9,793 bases of DNA, from NCBI GenBank assembly GCA_050943435.1, contig JBMNPE010000056.1, positions 1 to 9,793 on the forward strand, read 5' to 3'. A model generated the notes under the pieces. That model saw nothing but the letters and a program-made list of their open reading frames with translations, made no database searches and was not told the origin of the DNA. The position numbers were made by a program, and so were the translations under genes. Shown piece by piece: positions 1 to 6,488 of this stretch. Source of the stretch: RGIG5675 sp050943435 (GTDB lineage Bacteria > Bacillota > Clostridia > Oscillospirales > Ruminococcaceae). Within the stretch, counting starts at the first letter, position 1, and the number at the start of each line of letters is the position of its first letter.

Positions 1-13
1 GAGGATTTTAAGG

Positions 14-1144
14 ATGGAAAAAAATAATTTAAGGGCACCTTTCCGCTATGATATTGTAGGAAGTTTTCTTAGGCCGCAGGAGCTGAAGGATGCGAGGGCG
101 GAATATGGGTCCGGCGCAATTTCCATTGATGAATTAAAAGAGATTGAAGACAGGTGTATTGTCCGCCTGATAAGGAAAGAAAAGGAAATTGGTCTGCACG
201 CGATTACGGACGGAGAGTTCCGCCGGCAGGCATGGCATCTGGATTTCATGTGGGGCTTTGAAGGCGTTGCACACACTCCGACCAAGACCGGCCTTCCATT
301 CCACGGTGAGCAGGCCATGATTGATGACACCTATCTGGTGGGCCGCATAAGGCCTCGTGCCCACCATCCATTCGTAGATCATTTCCGGTTTGTAAAGCAG
401 TTTGAAGATGAGAATACCGTGGCAAAGCTTACCATACCGGCACCGGCCCAGTTCTATGCCCAGATGGCGATGCCGTTTGCTCTGGCCAATACAAAGAAGG
501 TCTATTCAGATCTTTCTCTGCTCAGGGAAGATCTTGTAAGTGCCTACAAGGCATTTATCCAGGAAGTCTACGATGCCGGCTGCCGCAATCTGCAGATTGA
601 TGACTGCACCTGGGGCATGCTTGTAGATGACGCTGCGCCGAAGTTCTTCGGAACGGATGTCAGGGGCCTGGAAGAGGTAAAGCGCACTCATCTGCTGCTG
701 AATAATGCCGTTCTGGACGGTCTGCCGGAGGATCTTGTCGTCAATACCCACGTATGCCGCGGCAACTACCATTCCACGTATGCAAACCGCGGTCCCTACA
801 ACAGGGTTGCCGGGTATCTTCTGGCAAAGGAAAATGTGAATGCCTTCTATCTGGAATTTGATGATGAGCGTTCCGGCAGCTTTAATGCACTGAGGGGCCT
901 GGCACCGGGCAAAAAGGTTGTCCTCGGCCTGGTCACCACGAAGTCTCCTGTTCTGGAAGATAAGGAAGTACTTAAGAAGCGCATTCAGGATGCCGCGCAG
1001 TACGTGCCGCTCGATCAGCTGTATTTATCACCTCAGTGCGGATTTGCCTCGTGTGAAATCGGCAATAAGCTTACAGAAGAACAGCAGTGGGCAAAAATAT
1101 CGCTTGTAAAAGAAACTGCCGAAGAAGTCTGGAAAGATGCGTGA
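14..1144 (+). CDS. MetE-like cobalamin-independent methyltransferase (YxjG/YxjH type)
   Basis: A 376-residue protein of the UROD/MetE TIM-barrel superfamily. It corresponds to the C-terminal catalytic half of cobalamin-independent methionine synthase without the N-terminal half, as in Bacillus YxjG/YxjH. Seen: DIVGSFLRP near the N-terminus, then a zinc site made of His246 and Cys248 (THVCRGNYHS), Glu281 (YLEFDDERSG) and Cys342 (SPQCGF). The Glu-to-Cys spacing of 61 is the same as I recall for E. coli MetE. Family role: methyl transfer to a thiol such as homocysteine, in the cytoplasm; the methyl donor of the short forms is not well defined. The start at 14 has GAGGA at 1-5 with suitable spacing. 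It is followed by a candidate terminator, so it probably ends its own transcript. Its promoter lies outside the window, so S-box or T-box control cannot be judged. Confidence 0.9.
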   Translation: MEKNNLRAPFRYDIVGSFLRPQELKDARAEYGSGAISIDELKEIEDRCIVRLIRKEKEIGLHAITDGEFRRQAWHLDFMWGFEGVAHTPTKTGLPFHGEQAMIDDTYLVGRIRPRAHHPFVDHFRFVKQFEDENTVAKLTIPAPAQFYAQMAMPFALANTKKVYSDLSLLREDLVSAYKAFIQEVYDAGCRNLQIDDCTWGMLVDDAAPKFFGTDVRGLEEVKRTHLLLNNAVLDGLPEDLVVNTHVCRGNYHSTYANRGPYNRVAGYLLAKENVNAFYLEFDDERSGSFNALRGLAPGKKVVLGLVTTKSPVLEDKEVLKKRIQDAAQYVPLDQLYLSPQCGFASCEIGNKLTEEQQWAKISLVKETAEEVWKDA

Positions 1145-1189
1145 TTGTTCCCTGTTAAATTGAATCGCAAAGCTTGTGCTTTCATTTAG

Positions 1190-1225
1190 AGCAGCCTGTT
1201 CTGAAAGATAGGGCAGGAGCTTTTT
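1190..1225 (+). terminator. Probable intrinsic terminator of the MetE-like gene
   Basis: CCTGTTC (1195-1201) pairs with GGGCAGG (1211-1217) through seven pairs, two of them G-U, around a nine-base loop. AGC (1190-1192) can pair with GCT (1219-1221) across a small internal loop. A run of five T follows at 1221-1225. The position, 46 bases after the stop codon, suits the end of this transcript. The stem is imperfect, so confidence is moderate. Confidence 0.5.
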
Positions 1226-1402
1226 GGGCAGTGTGCATCATCCTGCCGGGCAGGCTGAGACTTTTTATGGCGGAGATGCGCCGCAGATTTTTAATGACCT
1301 TCTGATGAAAGCTGCAGGTGCACTATGTGCTCTAATCCTCCCAGGCCGTCCCTGCAGGCAGAATACCCTGCCGGAAGGTCATTTCAGTGTCTGTTTATTC
1401 CC
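1226..1402. other. Non-coding gap with GGCAG/CTGCC short repeats
   Basis: The 332 bases between the MetE-like gene and the TetR gene hold no convincing gene; the open frames here are short and lack a good ribosome site. The stretch contains short hairpins: GGCAG (1227-1231) with CTGCC (1243-1247), and the compact CCTGC-CGG-GCAGG at 1242-1254, followed by CTGAGAC and a T run. GGGCAGG followed by T5 occurs twice (near 1211 and near 1250). These may be a backup terminator or a structured leader; nothing decides between them. Confidence 0.3.
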
Positions 1403-1432
1403 TTGTGTCAATTAATTCCCACGTGGTAATAT
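1403..1432 (+). promoter_or_regulatory. Candidate promoter and TetR-type operator before the regulator gene
   Basis: A possible -35 TTGTGT (1403-1408) and -10 TAATAT (1427-1432) are 18 bases apart. The spacer holds a near-perfect 16-base palindrome, ATT-C-CCACGTGG-T-AAT (1415-1430), whose CCACGTGG core is perfect. It ends 46 bases before the start codon of the TetR gene. A palindrome between the promoter hexamers is the usual place for an autorepressor operator. The hexamers match consensus only partly, so this is a prediction from position and symmetry. Confidence 0.4.
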
Positions 1433-1476
1433 CTTGTTGTGGATTGAATGTAACGATTACACGCAGGAGGTCTCCC

Positions 1477-2100
1477 ATGGCCGCATCAAATGCACCTGAT
1501 AAAACCGGCTCCACAGGCAGTCAGAAGCGCACTGACATGCGCATCACCAGGACTAAAAAGGCCATACGCAGCGCATTTACAGATATGATCTGCGAAATGG
1601 ACTATGAGCAGATCACAATCAAGGAGCTCACAGAGAGGGCCGGGGTAAACCGCAAGACGTTCTACCTGCACTATGATTCCCTGGACGACCTGCTCAGGGA
1701 AATGCAGAACGAAATGAGCTCACGCTTCATGGACCGCATAAAGGACCTCAAGCCGCCCTACGACATGGACAAGATAACCCGTGCCTTTTTTCTCAGCATG
1801 GAGGAATCGGGCAGGTTCGGGGAGCGCCTCGCATGCAGCGGCAATTACCAGTACATCAACCGGCGCATGGTTGCCAATATCATGAGAAACACCTGGAAAG
1901 CTGAAAATTCCAGGGCGGAGAATCAATATATTCAGAATATTGTCATGGCCTATGTGTCCCAGTCCACCCTTGCAGTCTACCGGCAGTGGGTCGCCGACAA
2001 GAAGCGAATCCCCCTTGAAGACATCATTCAAATCACTATCACGCTGGTATGCAATGGGCTTGACGCGTGGCTCAGGCAGGAGGGGAAATCACACTCCTGA
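1477..2100 (+). CDS. TetR/AcrR-family transcriptional regulator
   Basis: A 207-residue protein, a usual length for the family. The N-terminal DNA-binding domain spans roughly residues 20-70: RITRTKKAIRSAF is helix 1, ITIKELTERAGVNRKTFYLHY is the helix-turn-helix with the typical TFYLHY ending, and SLDDLL begins helix 4. The rest is an all-helical ligand and dimerisation domain with no recognisable ligand signature. The start at 1477 is chosen because AGGAGG (1465-1470) lies six bases upstream; a longer in-frame start at 1387 has no such site and would run through the candidate promoter. A palindrome sits about 50 bases upstream, which suggests autoregulation. The gene converges on the hydrolase and may control it, the divergent reductase-lactonase operon, or only itself; the sequence does not settle this. 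Confidence 0.88.
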   Translation: MAASNAPDKTGSTGSQKRTDMRITRTKKAIRSAFTDMICEMDYEQITIKELTERAGVNRKTFYLHYDSLDDLLREMQNEMSSRFMDRIKDLKPPYDMDKITRAFFLSMEESGRFGERLACSGNYQYINRRMVANIMRNTWKAENSRAENQYIQNIVMAYVSQSTLAVYRQWVADKKRIPLEDIIQITITLVCNGLDAWLRQEGKSHS

Positions 2101-2126
2101 CCAGGAGTACTGCACAAGACTGAAAG

Positions 2127-2157
2127 CGGCCGTGTCCCGAGCTGTGGGACGCGGCCG
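2127..2157. terminator. GC-rich hairpin between convergent genes
   Basis: CGGCCGTGTCCC (2127-2138) pairs with GGGACGCGGCCG (2146-2157): twelve pairs with a single T-G wobble, around a seven-base loop. It lies 26 bases after the TetR stop and 21 bases after the stop of the opposing hydrolase, the right place for a shared bidirectional terminator. Neither side has a strong T run, so termination may be weak, or the hairpin may mainly protect the 3' ends. Confidence 0.65.
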
Positions 2158-2178
2158 TCGAATTATGTCTGCAGAGAT

Positions 2179-3153
2179 TCAGGCGAGATATTTTCTGTAG
2201 AACTCCTCAATTTTGTCAAAGGGTATTTTGCCGGTATCATACAGATCCGTATGTGAGGCGCCGGGTATCAGCAGAAATTCCTTGTTGTCACCCCTGAGAT
2301 GGGAGAAGGCCTCTTTCCCGAAATAGAGGGAATGAGCCTTTTCGCCATGGATCATGAGGACAGCACTCCGGATTTCATCGCTGTACTGCAGGATCGGCAT
2401 GGACAGAAGGCCCAGATCAGATGTGGTGTTCCACCCTCCGTTTGGATTTACGGCACGTGGATTGTAGCCGCGTCCGCGGTAGTATTCGACGTAGTCCTTC
2501 AGAAACTGCGGCGCATCATCAGGGGCCTTGTCAGGCAGGCCTCCGTTTCTGGCATACGTGCCGCTGCGATAGTCCTCCGTGCGCTGTGCATTGAGAACCT
2601 TCTTCTTTTCGTAGCGCTGCTCCGGCGTATTCTCGCTGTCAAAATATCCGTTTCTCGTAAGCCTTGTCATATCGTACATTGTGGATACAACAGTCGCCCT
2701 GATTCTCGTATCAAGGGCCGCCGCATTGAGGGCCATTCCTCCCCATCCGCAGATTCCGAGGATTCCGATTTTCCCGGGATCCGCATTGTCCTGGACCGAC
2801 AGAAAATCCACAGCCGCCTGAAAATCTTCCGTGGAAAGATCCGCAGACATGACATTTCTCACTTTTCCTCCGCTCTCGCCTGTGAAGGACGGATCAAATG
2901 CCATTGTCAGGAATCCCCTCTCGGCGAGCGTCTGCGCGTAGAATCCGGACGCCTGCTCCTTCACGGCCCCGAACGGGCCGCAAAGCGCTATCGCAGCGAG
3001 CCTGGCGCTGTACTGTTTAGGGGTGTACAGGTCTGCGGCAAGTGTGATCCCGTATCTGTTGTGGAACGTCACCTTCCTGTGGTCGACTTTCCCGCTCTTT
3101 GGGAAAGTCTTGTCCCATTCTTCCGTCAGGTTTAATTTTTCTTCCTTGAACAT
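2179..3153 (-). CDS. Alpha/beta hydrolase, YcjY/COG1073-like, atypical nucleophile elbow
   Basis: A 324-residue protein with the alpha/beta-hydrolase layout: HNRYGITLAADLY beta strands at residues 31-43, ALCGPFGAVKEQ (56-67) as the oxyanion-side loop, FDPSFTGES (87-95), the elbow GILGICGWGG (130-139), a cap-like charged region around 170-230, MIHGEKAHS, and GASHTDLYD with likely catalytic His301. Relatives usually show GIC-x-SGG, with serine as nucleophile. Here that position is Trp137 (codon at 2743-2745); Cys135 is two residues before it. The enzyme may therefore use another residue or may no longer hydrolyse esters. No signal peptide, so cytoplasmic. The start at 3153 has AGAGG upstream. 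It is divergent from the aldo/keto reductase, sharing a 251-base control region. Family is well supported; activity and substrate are not. Confidence 0.83.
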   Translation of the reverse strand: MFKEEKLNLTEEWDKTFPKSGKVDHRKVTFHNRYGITLAADLYTPKQYSARLAAIALCGPFGAVKEQASGFYAQTLAERGFLTMAFDPSFTGESGGKVRNVMSADLSTEDFQAAVDFLSVQDNADPGKIGILGICGWGGMALNAAALDTRIRATVVSTMYDMTRLTRNGYFDSENTPEQRYEKKKVLNAQRTEDYRSGTYARNGGLPDKAPDDAPQFLKDYVEYYRGRGYNPRAVNPNGGWNTTSDLGLLSMPILQYSDEIRSAVLMIHGEKAHSLYFGKEAFSHLRGDNKEFLLIPGASHTDLYDTGKIPFDKIEEFYRKYLA

Positions 3154-3205
3154 ATATCTGCCTCTGAAACACTTGATATTTTCGGTCTGCCTGAGATAGC
3201 AGAGC

Positions 3206-3268
3206 CATGCTGCCTACATGATGAATATTAGCCGCGGCAGCATGCCAGGACGACATCACGGCAGCATG
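3206..3268. repeat. Three copies of GGCAGCATG in the divergent control region
   Basis: GGCAGCATG occurs at 3236-3244 and 3260-3268 on the + strand and at 3206-3214 on the - strand. The first two are direct repeats 24 bases apart; the third forms a 9-bp perfect inverted repeat with the 3236 copy. All three lie 50-115 bases upstream of the hydrolase start, in the shared intergenic region. Repeated, oriented 9-mers of this kind look like a regulator binding array; the regulator is unknown. Confidence 0.5.
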
Positions 3269-3292
3269 TAATGGGTAATATGCCACAGACTC

Positions 3293-3323
3293 CCCGATTT
3301 TGTGGTGTTTTCGGCTTATCGGG
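3293..3323. repeat. CCCGAT...ATCGGG inverted repeat upstream of the reductase operon
   Basis: CCCGAT (3293-3298) and ATCGGG (3318-3323) are perfect 6-bp arms separated by 19 bases. A TATGAT box, one mismatch from the -10 consensus, follows at 3329-3334 with no good -35 in place. The arms may be an operator for an activated promoter of the (+) operon. Six-base arms can arise by chance, so this is tentative. Confidence 0.3.
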
Positions 3324-3352
3324 AAAAGTATGATGCATTTAGGGAAATAATG

Positions 3353-3378
3353 CTGGCCGGCTAATAAAGTACGGCCAG
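3353..3378 (+). other. Inverted repeat in the leader of the aldo/keto reductase gene
   Basis: CTGGCCG (3353-3359) and CGGCCAG (3372-3378) form a perfect 7-bp stem with a 12-base AT-rich loop, ending 15 bases before the GGAGG ribosome site of the next gene. No T run follows, so it is not a classical terminator. It could be an operator half-site pair or an mRNA hairpin that affects stability or translation. Confidence 0.4.
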
Positions 3379-3393
3379 GCTGTAAAACGATGC

Positions 3394-3398
3394 GGAGG
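3394..3398 (+). promoter_or_regulatory. Ribosome binding site fixing the start at 3405
   Basis: GGAGG lies six bases before the ATG at 3405. An earlier in-frame ATG at 3390 would put this site inside the coding region and has no purine-rich site of its own. Confidence 0.8.
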
Positions 3399-3404
3399 AT
3401 TTAT

Positions 3405-4256
3405 ATGGAATACTTTTCTCTAAATGACGGAAACAGGATTCCTGCTGTCGGATTCGGAGTATTCATGATACCTAACGACGGTTCCACCTATAAGGCGGTA
3501 TCGGATGCCCTTAAGGCCGGCTACCGTCATATCGACACCGCAGCTGCATATTTCAATGAGGAGGAAGTGGGCAGGGCCGTCCGATATTCGGGAATCCCAC
3601 GCAGTGAAATCTTCATAACCAGCAAGCTGTGGCTGCAGGATTACGGCTACGAAGCAGCATTGAAAGGCATTGACGCCTCACTCAGAAAGCTCGGCACGGA
3701 CTATATCGACCTCTACCTGCTGCACCAGCCCTATTTCGATGTACTTGGAGCCTGGAAGGCGCTGGAGGAAGCGAAGGCCGCAGGAAAGCTGCGTTCTATC
3801 GGGGTGAGCAATATGTCGCCCAGACTCTTCCAGAAATTCATTCCCCAGTTCTCTGTCAAGCCTGCTGTAAACCAGGTGGAATTCAATCCCTTCTTCCAGC
3901 AGAAGGAGCTGAGGAAGCTCATGAGCCGGGACAACATCCGCACGGAGGCATATTATCCTCTCGGCCACGGGAACAGCGATCTCCTGCACCATCCGCTGTT
4001 CAAAACACTTGGACAGAAGTACGGCAAGACCCCTGTGCAGGTGATACTGCGCTTTGAAATACAGGAAGGCGTCGCAGTCCTCCCCAAGTCGACAAATCCG
4101 GCCCATATGGCGGGCAACCTGGATATCTTTGATTTCAGGCTTTCTGATGATGAACTGAATGAGATACGAAAGCTTGACAAGGGAAAGGGGAGCCACGACT
4201 CTGACAAGCCCGGCATGGGGGAAATGCTTCTCAAGGCCTTCAAGGTCCACGACTGA
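3405..4256 (+). CDS. Aldo/keto reductase (AKR, 2,5-diketo-gluconate-reductase-like)
   Basis: A 283-residue NAD(P)H-dependent TIM-barrel oxidoreductase acting on aldehydes, ketones or sugars in the cytoplasm. The catalytic tetrad is complete: Asp44 and Tyr49 in YRHIDTAAAYFNEE, Lys74 in ITSKLW, His107 in LLHQPY. Other family marks are GVSNMS, KPAVNQVEFNPFFQQ, AYYPLGHG and the cofactor-binding PKSTNP near the C-terminus. It is a clear paralogue of the reductase at 7914-8768, sharing LNDGNRIP, IRS-IG-SN and YPLGHG. The lactonase gene follows after 16 bases and is surely cotranscribed; this pairs a carbonyl/lactol redox step with lactone opening. The true substrate cannot be told from sequence. 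Confidence 0.92.
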   Translation: MEYFSLNDGNRIPAVGFGVFMIPNDGSTYKAVSDALKAGYRHIDTAAAYFNEEEVGRAVRYSGIPRSEIFITSKLWLQDYGYEAALKGIDASLRKLGTDYIDLYLLHQPYFDVLGAWKALEEAKAAGKLRSIGVSNMSPRLFQKFIPQFSVKPAVNQVEFNPFFQQKELRKLMSRDNIRTEAYYPLGHGNSDLLHHPLFKTLGQKYGKTPVQVILRFEIQEGVAVLPKSTNPAHMAGNLDIFDFRLSDDELNEIRKLDKGKGSHDSDKPGMGEMLLKAFKVHD

Positions 4257-4272
4257 AAGGAAGCGTGCAGAT

Positions 4273-5241
4273 ATGGAAAAACTTGTATATCCCAAAAACA
4301 GGTCTGCATACCCTGTCCCCGAAAGCGAAAAAGGCCTGCCCTCAGTGACAGCTGAGCTGTTTGCCGAAATACCTATGGACGGAGTCAGGCCGGGGCTCAA
4401 TATCCTCGAAGGCATCTGCTTCGACCGCAGGGGCGACATGTATCTTGTAAACTGCCCGATGGGAAGAATATACAAGATCGACATGCAGGAGGGATCCGTG
4501 CATCTATTCAGGCAGCTTCCTGAGCACATGGCCCCGAGCGCCGTAAAGATTCACAAGGACGGGAGGATCTTTGCAACAGTCGCAGCCTCAGACCACGGTT
4601 CAATGATTATTGTCCTGGATCCGGACAATGCTGAGATCATAGGACGCATATGGGAAGACAACGGCCACATGATCGACGACATGGTATTTGATCCAAAGGG
4701 CGGGTTCTACTGTACAGACCTCGAGGGGACGGCTGCAGATCCGTGCGCCGGCATCTTCTATATCGAGCCGGATGAGAAGACAGTCCATCCTGTCATAGCT
4801 TCCGGCATGGCGGCAACCAACGGCATCGGCTTGAGCCTCGATGGAAGGAATCTATATGTGACTGAATTCAGCAGGGCCCTGCTGCACCGCATCGGGCTCT
4901 CTGAGGACGGCCTGTCTCCGGCCCCCTGCGAGACGAATGTCCTCTACCACTTCACAGGATATGAAGGGCCGGATTCCCTCTGCATGGACAGGGACGAAAA
5001 CCTCTATGTGGCCATGTGCGGCCAGGGAAGATTTCTGGTCTTCAGCCACTTCGGGGTTCCGATCGGCCAGATCCTGATCCCGGGAAGGGACGATGGCAGA
5101 ATGCTCAAGTCCACGCACATCCAGATCCGGCCCGGCACAACGGAGGCCTATATGTGCACCGCAGACATGGAAACCGGAAAATCCGCCGTTTACAGGGCCC
5201 AGGTGTTTGCAGAGCCCTTCCCTGGATTCCAGTACCAGTAA
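4273..5241 (+). CDS. SMP-30/gluconolactonase-family lactonase, Drp35-like
   Basis: A 322-residue six-bladed beta-propeller, the usual length for Drp35-like lactonases. Repeated blade strands show as GDMYLVN, GRIFATVA, GGFYCTDL, GRNLYVTEF and ENLYVAMCG. The divalent-metal centre expected for the family is present: Glu46 (ILEGICF), Asp136 (HMIDDMVFD), Asn183 (ATNGIGLS) and Asp234-Ser235 (EGPDSLCMD). Family role: calcium-dependent hydrolysis of a lactone to its hydroxy acid. No signal peptide, so cytoplasmic. The start at 4273 is chosen because the propeller homology begins soon after it and an AAAGGA-type site precedes it; a longer frame from 4159 would overlap the reductase gene by about 100 bases. 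It is second in the operon with the reductase, and a 12-bp hairpin follows it. Confidence 0.88.
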   Translation: MEKLVYPKNRSAYPVPESEKGLPSVTAELFAEIPMDGVRPGLNILEGICFDRRGDMYLVNCPMGRIYKIDMQEGSVHLFRQLPEHMAPSAVKIHKDGRIFATVAASDHGSMIIVLDPDNAEIIGRIWEDNGHMIDDMVFDPKGGFYCTDLEGTAADPCAGIFYIEPDEKTVHPVIASGMAATNGIGLSLDGRNLYVTEFSRALLHRIGLSEDGLSPAPCETNVLYHFTGYEGPDSLCMDRDENLYVAMCGQGRFLVFSHFGVPIGQILIPGRDDGRMLKSTHIQIRPGTTEAYMCTADMETGKSAVYRAQVFAEPFPGFQYQ

Positions 5242-5292
5242 CACAGAAACAGCAGGGCATCCAGGCAATGCCTGCGCAATATGCTAATAACA

Positions 5293-5322
5293 AACAGCTC
5301 CGGATTTTGGTCCGGAGCTGTT
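5293..5322. terminator. Bidirectional terminator hairpin between two convergent operons
   Basis: AACAGCTCCGGA (5293-5304) and TCCGGAGCTGTT (5311-5322) form a perfect 12-bp stem with a six-base loop. On the - strand the stem is followed by a T-rich tail (TTTGTTATT), a good intrinsic terminator for the four-gene (-) operon that ends at 5348. On the + strand the tail is poor in T, but the location 51 bases after the lactonase stop suits use in both directions. Confidence 0.85.
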
Positions 5323-5347
5323 CTGCTGTACTGCCGTTCTGCATGTA

Positions 5348-6457
5348 CTACCAGTTTCTAAGCCGCTTGTCCGCCTCTTCAAGGAGTTTGGGGATGTCGA
5401 CGTCTTTCACAAGGCCTTTGCATTTCCCGCAGCGGCTGCAGTCTGCAGCCTTGCCGTACCCCTCGAGGAAAAGGTCGTAATAGATAGGCGTGTTGATAAC
5501 CTTTCCGTCATTGACTGAGGCCTTGCGTTCATTGAGCATCTGCACAATTCTCACAATGCCGATGTTCTGAGGGCATATTTCCTCCGCCTTCCTGAACTCC
5601 TCAGGATTGTACGGCATCGATGCCCTAAGTCCGCGCTGTACCTCGCGGATGATTTCCTGCTCCTTTTCACTAAGCGGTTCAAAGTTCTCCATGTAGGAGG
5701 TGTTGTCGTTCATCTGGGCTTCGTCTGACATTCCGGACAAAACCATGTATACATTGTCCAGGCTCGCCGCAAAGCGTATCCCCCACGATGCAATGGATTT
5801 GTCTGGATCCACGGCCTTCATTTTTTCAGCAAGATCCTGTGGAAGGCTGGCCAGGTTCCCTCCTTTTACAGGCTCCATCACCACAACTTGCTTGCCGTGC
5901 TTTTTGCACACCTCGTAGTTTTCCCTTGATGCAATGAACGGGGAATCCCAGTCGAAATAGTTGAGCTGCAGCTGTACAAACTCAAGTTCTGGATGTTCAG
6001 TCAGGATCTGGTCAAGAAGCTCGGGACTGTCGTGATACGACATTCCGATGTGCCTGGTCCTTCCCTCCTCCTTGAGCTTCCTGAGGGCACCGACCAGGTC
6101 ATACTTCTGGACCTTTTTATACTCGTTGCGGTTTATCGCGTGGAGCCAGTAATAATCCACATGATCAGTTCCGAGCCTGTCCAGCTGCTCCTGGAAGATG
6201 TCAAAGAACTGCTGCTGGCTCTCGATCATGAACACCGGGGACTTGGTCGTAATGGTGAAGGAATCCCTCGGATATCTCTTCACAAGGGCCTCTTTCAGGA
6301 CCTTTTCACTGTTTCCGCCGTGATACACATATGAGGTGTCAAAGTACGTAAATCCCTTTTCCAGAAAGGTGTCCACCATTCTGTCCAGGACGTCCATTTT
6401 GATGCTGCCGTCTCCGCTTACGGGAAGGCGCATGCATCCGAATCCGAGTTTTTTCAT
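5348..6457 (-). CDS. Aldo/keto reductase with a reduced ferredoxin-like tail (COG1453 type)
   Basis: A 369-residue protein: an aldo/keto reductase barrel (about 1-270) plus a C-terminal iron-sulfur-type extension (about 285-369). The barrel has its tetrad: Asp40 and Tyr45 (YFDTSYVYHGG), Lys72 (TTKSP) and His106 (WLHAIN). Relatives usually carry two CxxCxxCxxxCP motifs. Here the first keeps only its last cysteine, Cys295 (ICPQNI), and the second keeps only its first three, Cys340, Cys343 and Cys346 (CSRCGKC). In ferredoxins these four together bind one cluster, so one [4Fe-4S] site may remain and the other is lost. The start at 6457 has GGGAG upstream and begins at MKKLGFGCMRLP, where the family normally begins. 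Last gene of the (-) operon, 31 bases after the MBL gene; likely cytoplasmic. Confidence 0.88.
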   Translation of the reverse strand: MKKLGFGCMRLPVSGDGSIKMDVLDRMVDTFLEKGFTYFDTSYVYHGGNSEKVLKEALVKRYPRDSFTITTKSPVFMIESQQQFFDIFQEQLDRLGTDHVDYYWLHAINRNEYKKVQKYDLVGALRKLKEEGRTRHIGMSYHDSPELLDQILTEHPELEFVQLQLNYFDWDSPFIASRENYEVCKKHGKQVVVMEPVKGGNLASLPQDLAEKMKAVDPDKSIASWGIRFAASLDNVYMVLSGMSDEAQMNDNTSYMENFEPLSEKEQEIIREVQRGLRASMPYNPEEFRKAEEICPQNIGIVRIVQMLNERKASVNDGKVINTPIYYDLFLEGYGKAADCSRCGKCKGLVKDVDIPKLLEEADKRLRNW

Positions 6458-6488
6458 TTTTCTCCCTTCCGGTCTCAATAAGACCCTG

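Noticed and set aside
1169..1182. AAAGC-TTGT-GCTTT hairpin after the MetE-like gene
   Set aside because: Only five pairs and no T run of useful length; the following hairpin at 1190-1225 is the better terminator.
1242..1345. Possible TPP riboswitch, prompted by a hairpin followed by CTGAGA and a distant CTGAT
   Set aside because: The conserved second half of the TPP fold (hairpin after CCUGAU and GCG-AGGGA) is not present, and the next gene is a TetR regulator with no thiamine link.
1224..1415. Short (+) open frame in the gap before the TetR gene
   Set aside because: No ribosome site, no recognisable domain, and it covers the hairpins and the candidate promoter.
2299..3135. Long (+) open frame opposite the alpha/beta hydrolase
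   Set aside because: Low-quality protein rich in Arg, His and Cys with no domain; it is the antisense shadow of a well-supported gene.
4159..4272. Upstream extension of the lactonase
   Set aside because: It overlaps the reductase end by about 100 bases, and the added residues look like frame-shifted reductase sequence; the ATG at 4273 has its own site.
3678..4529. Long (-) open frame across the reductase-lactonase junction
   Set aside because: It spans two clearly coding (+) genes, has no domain and no ribosome site.
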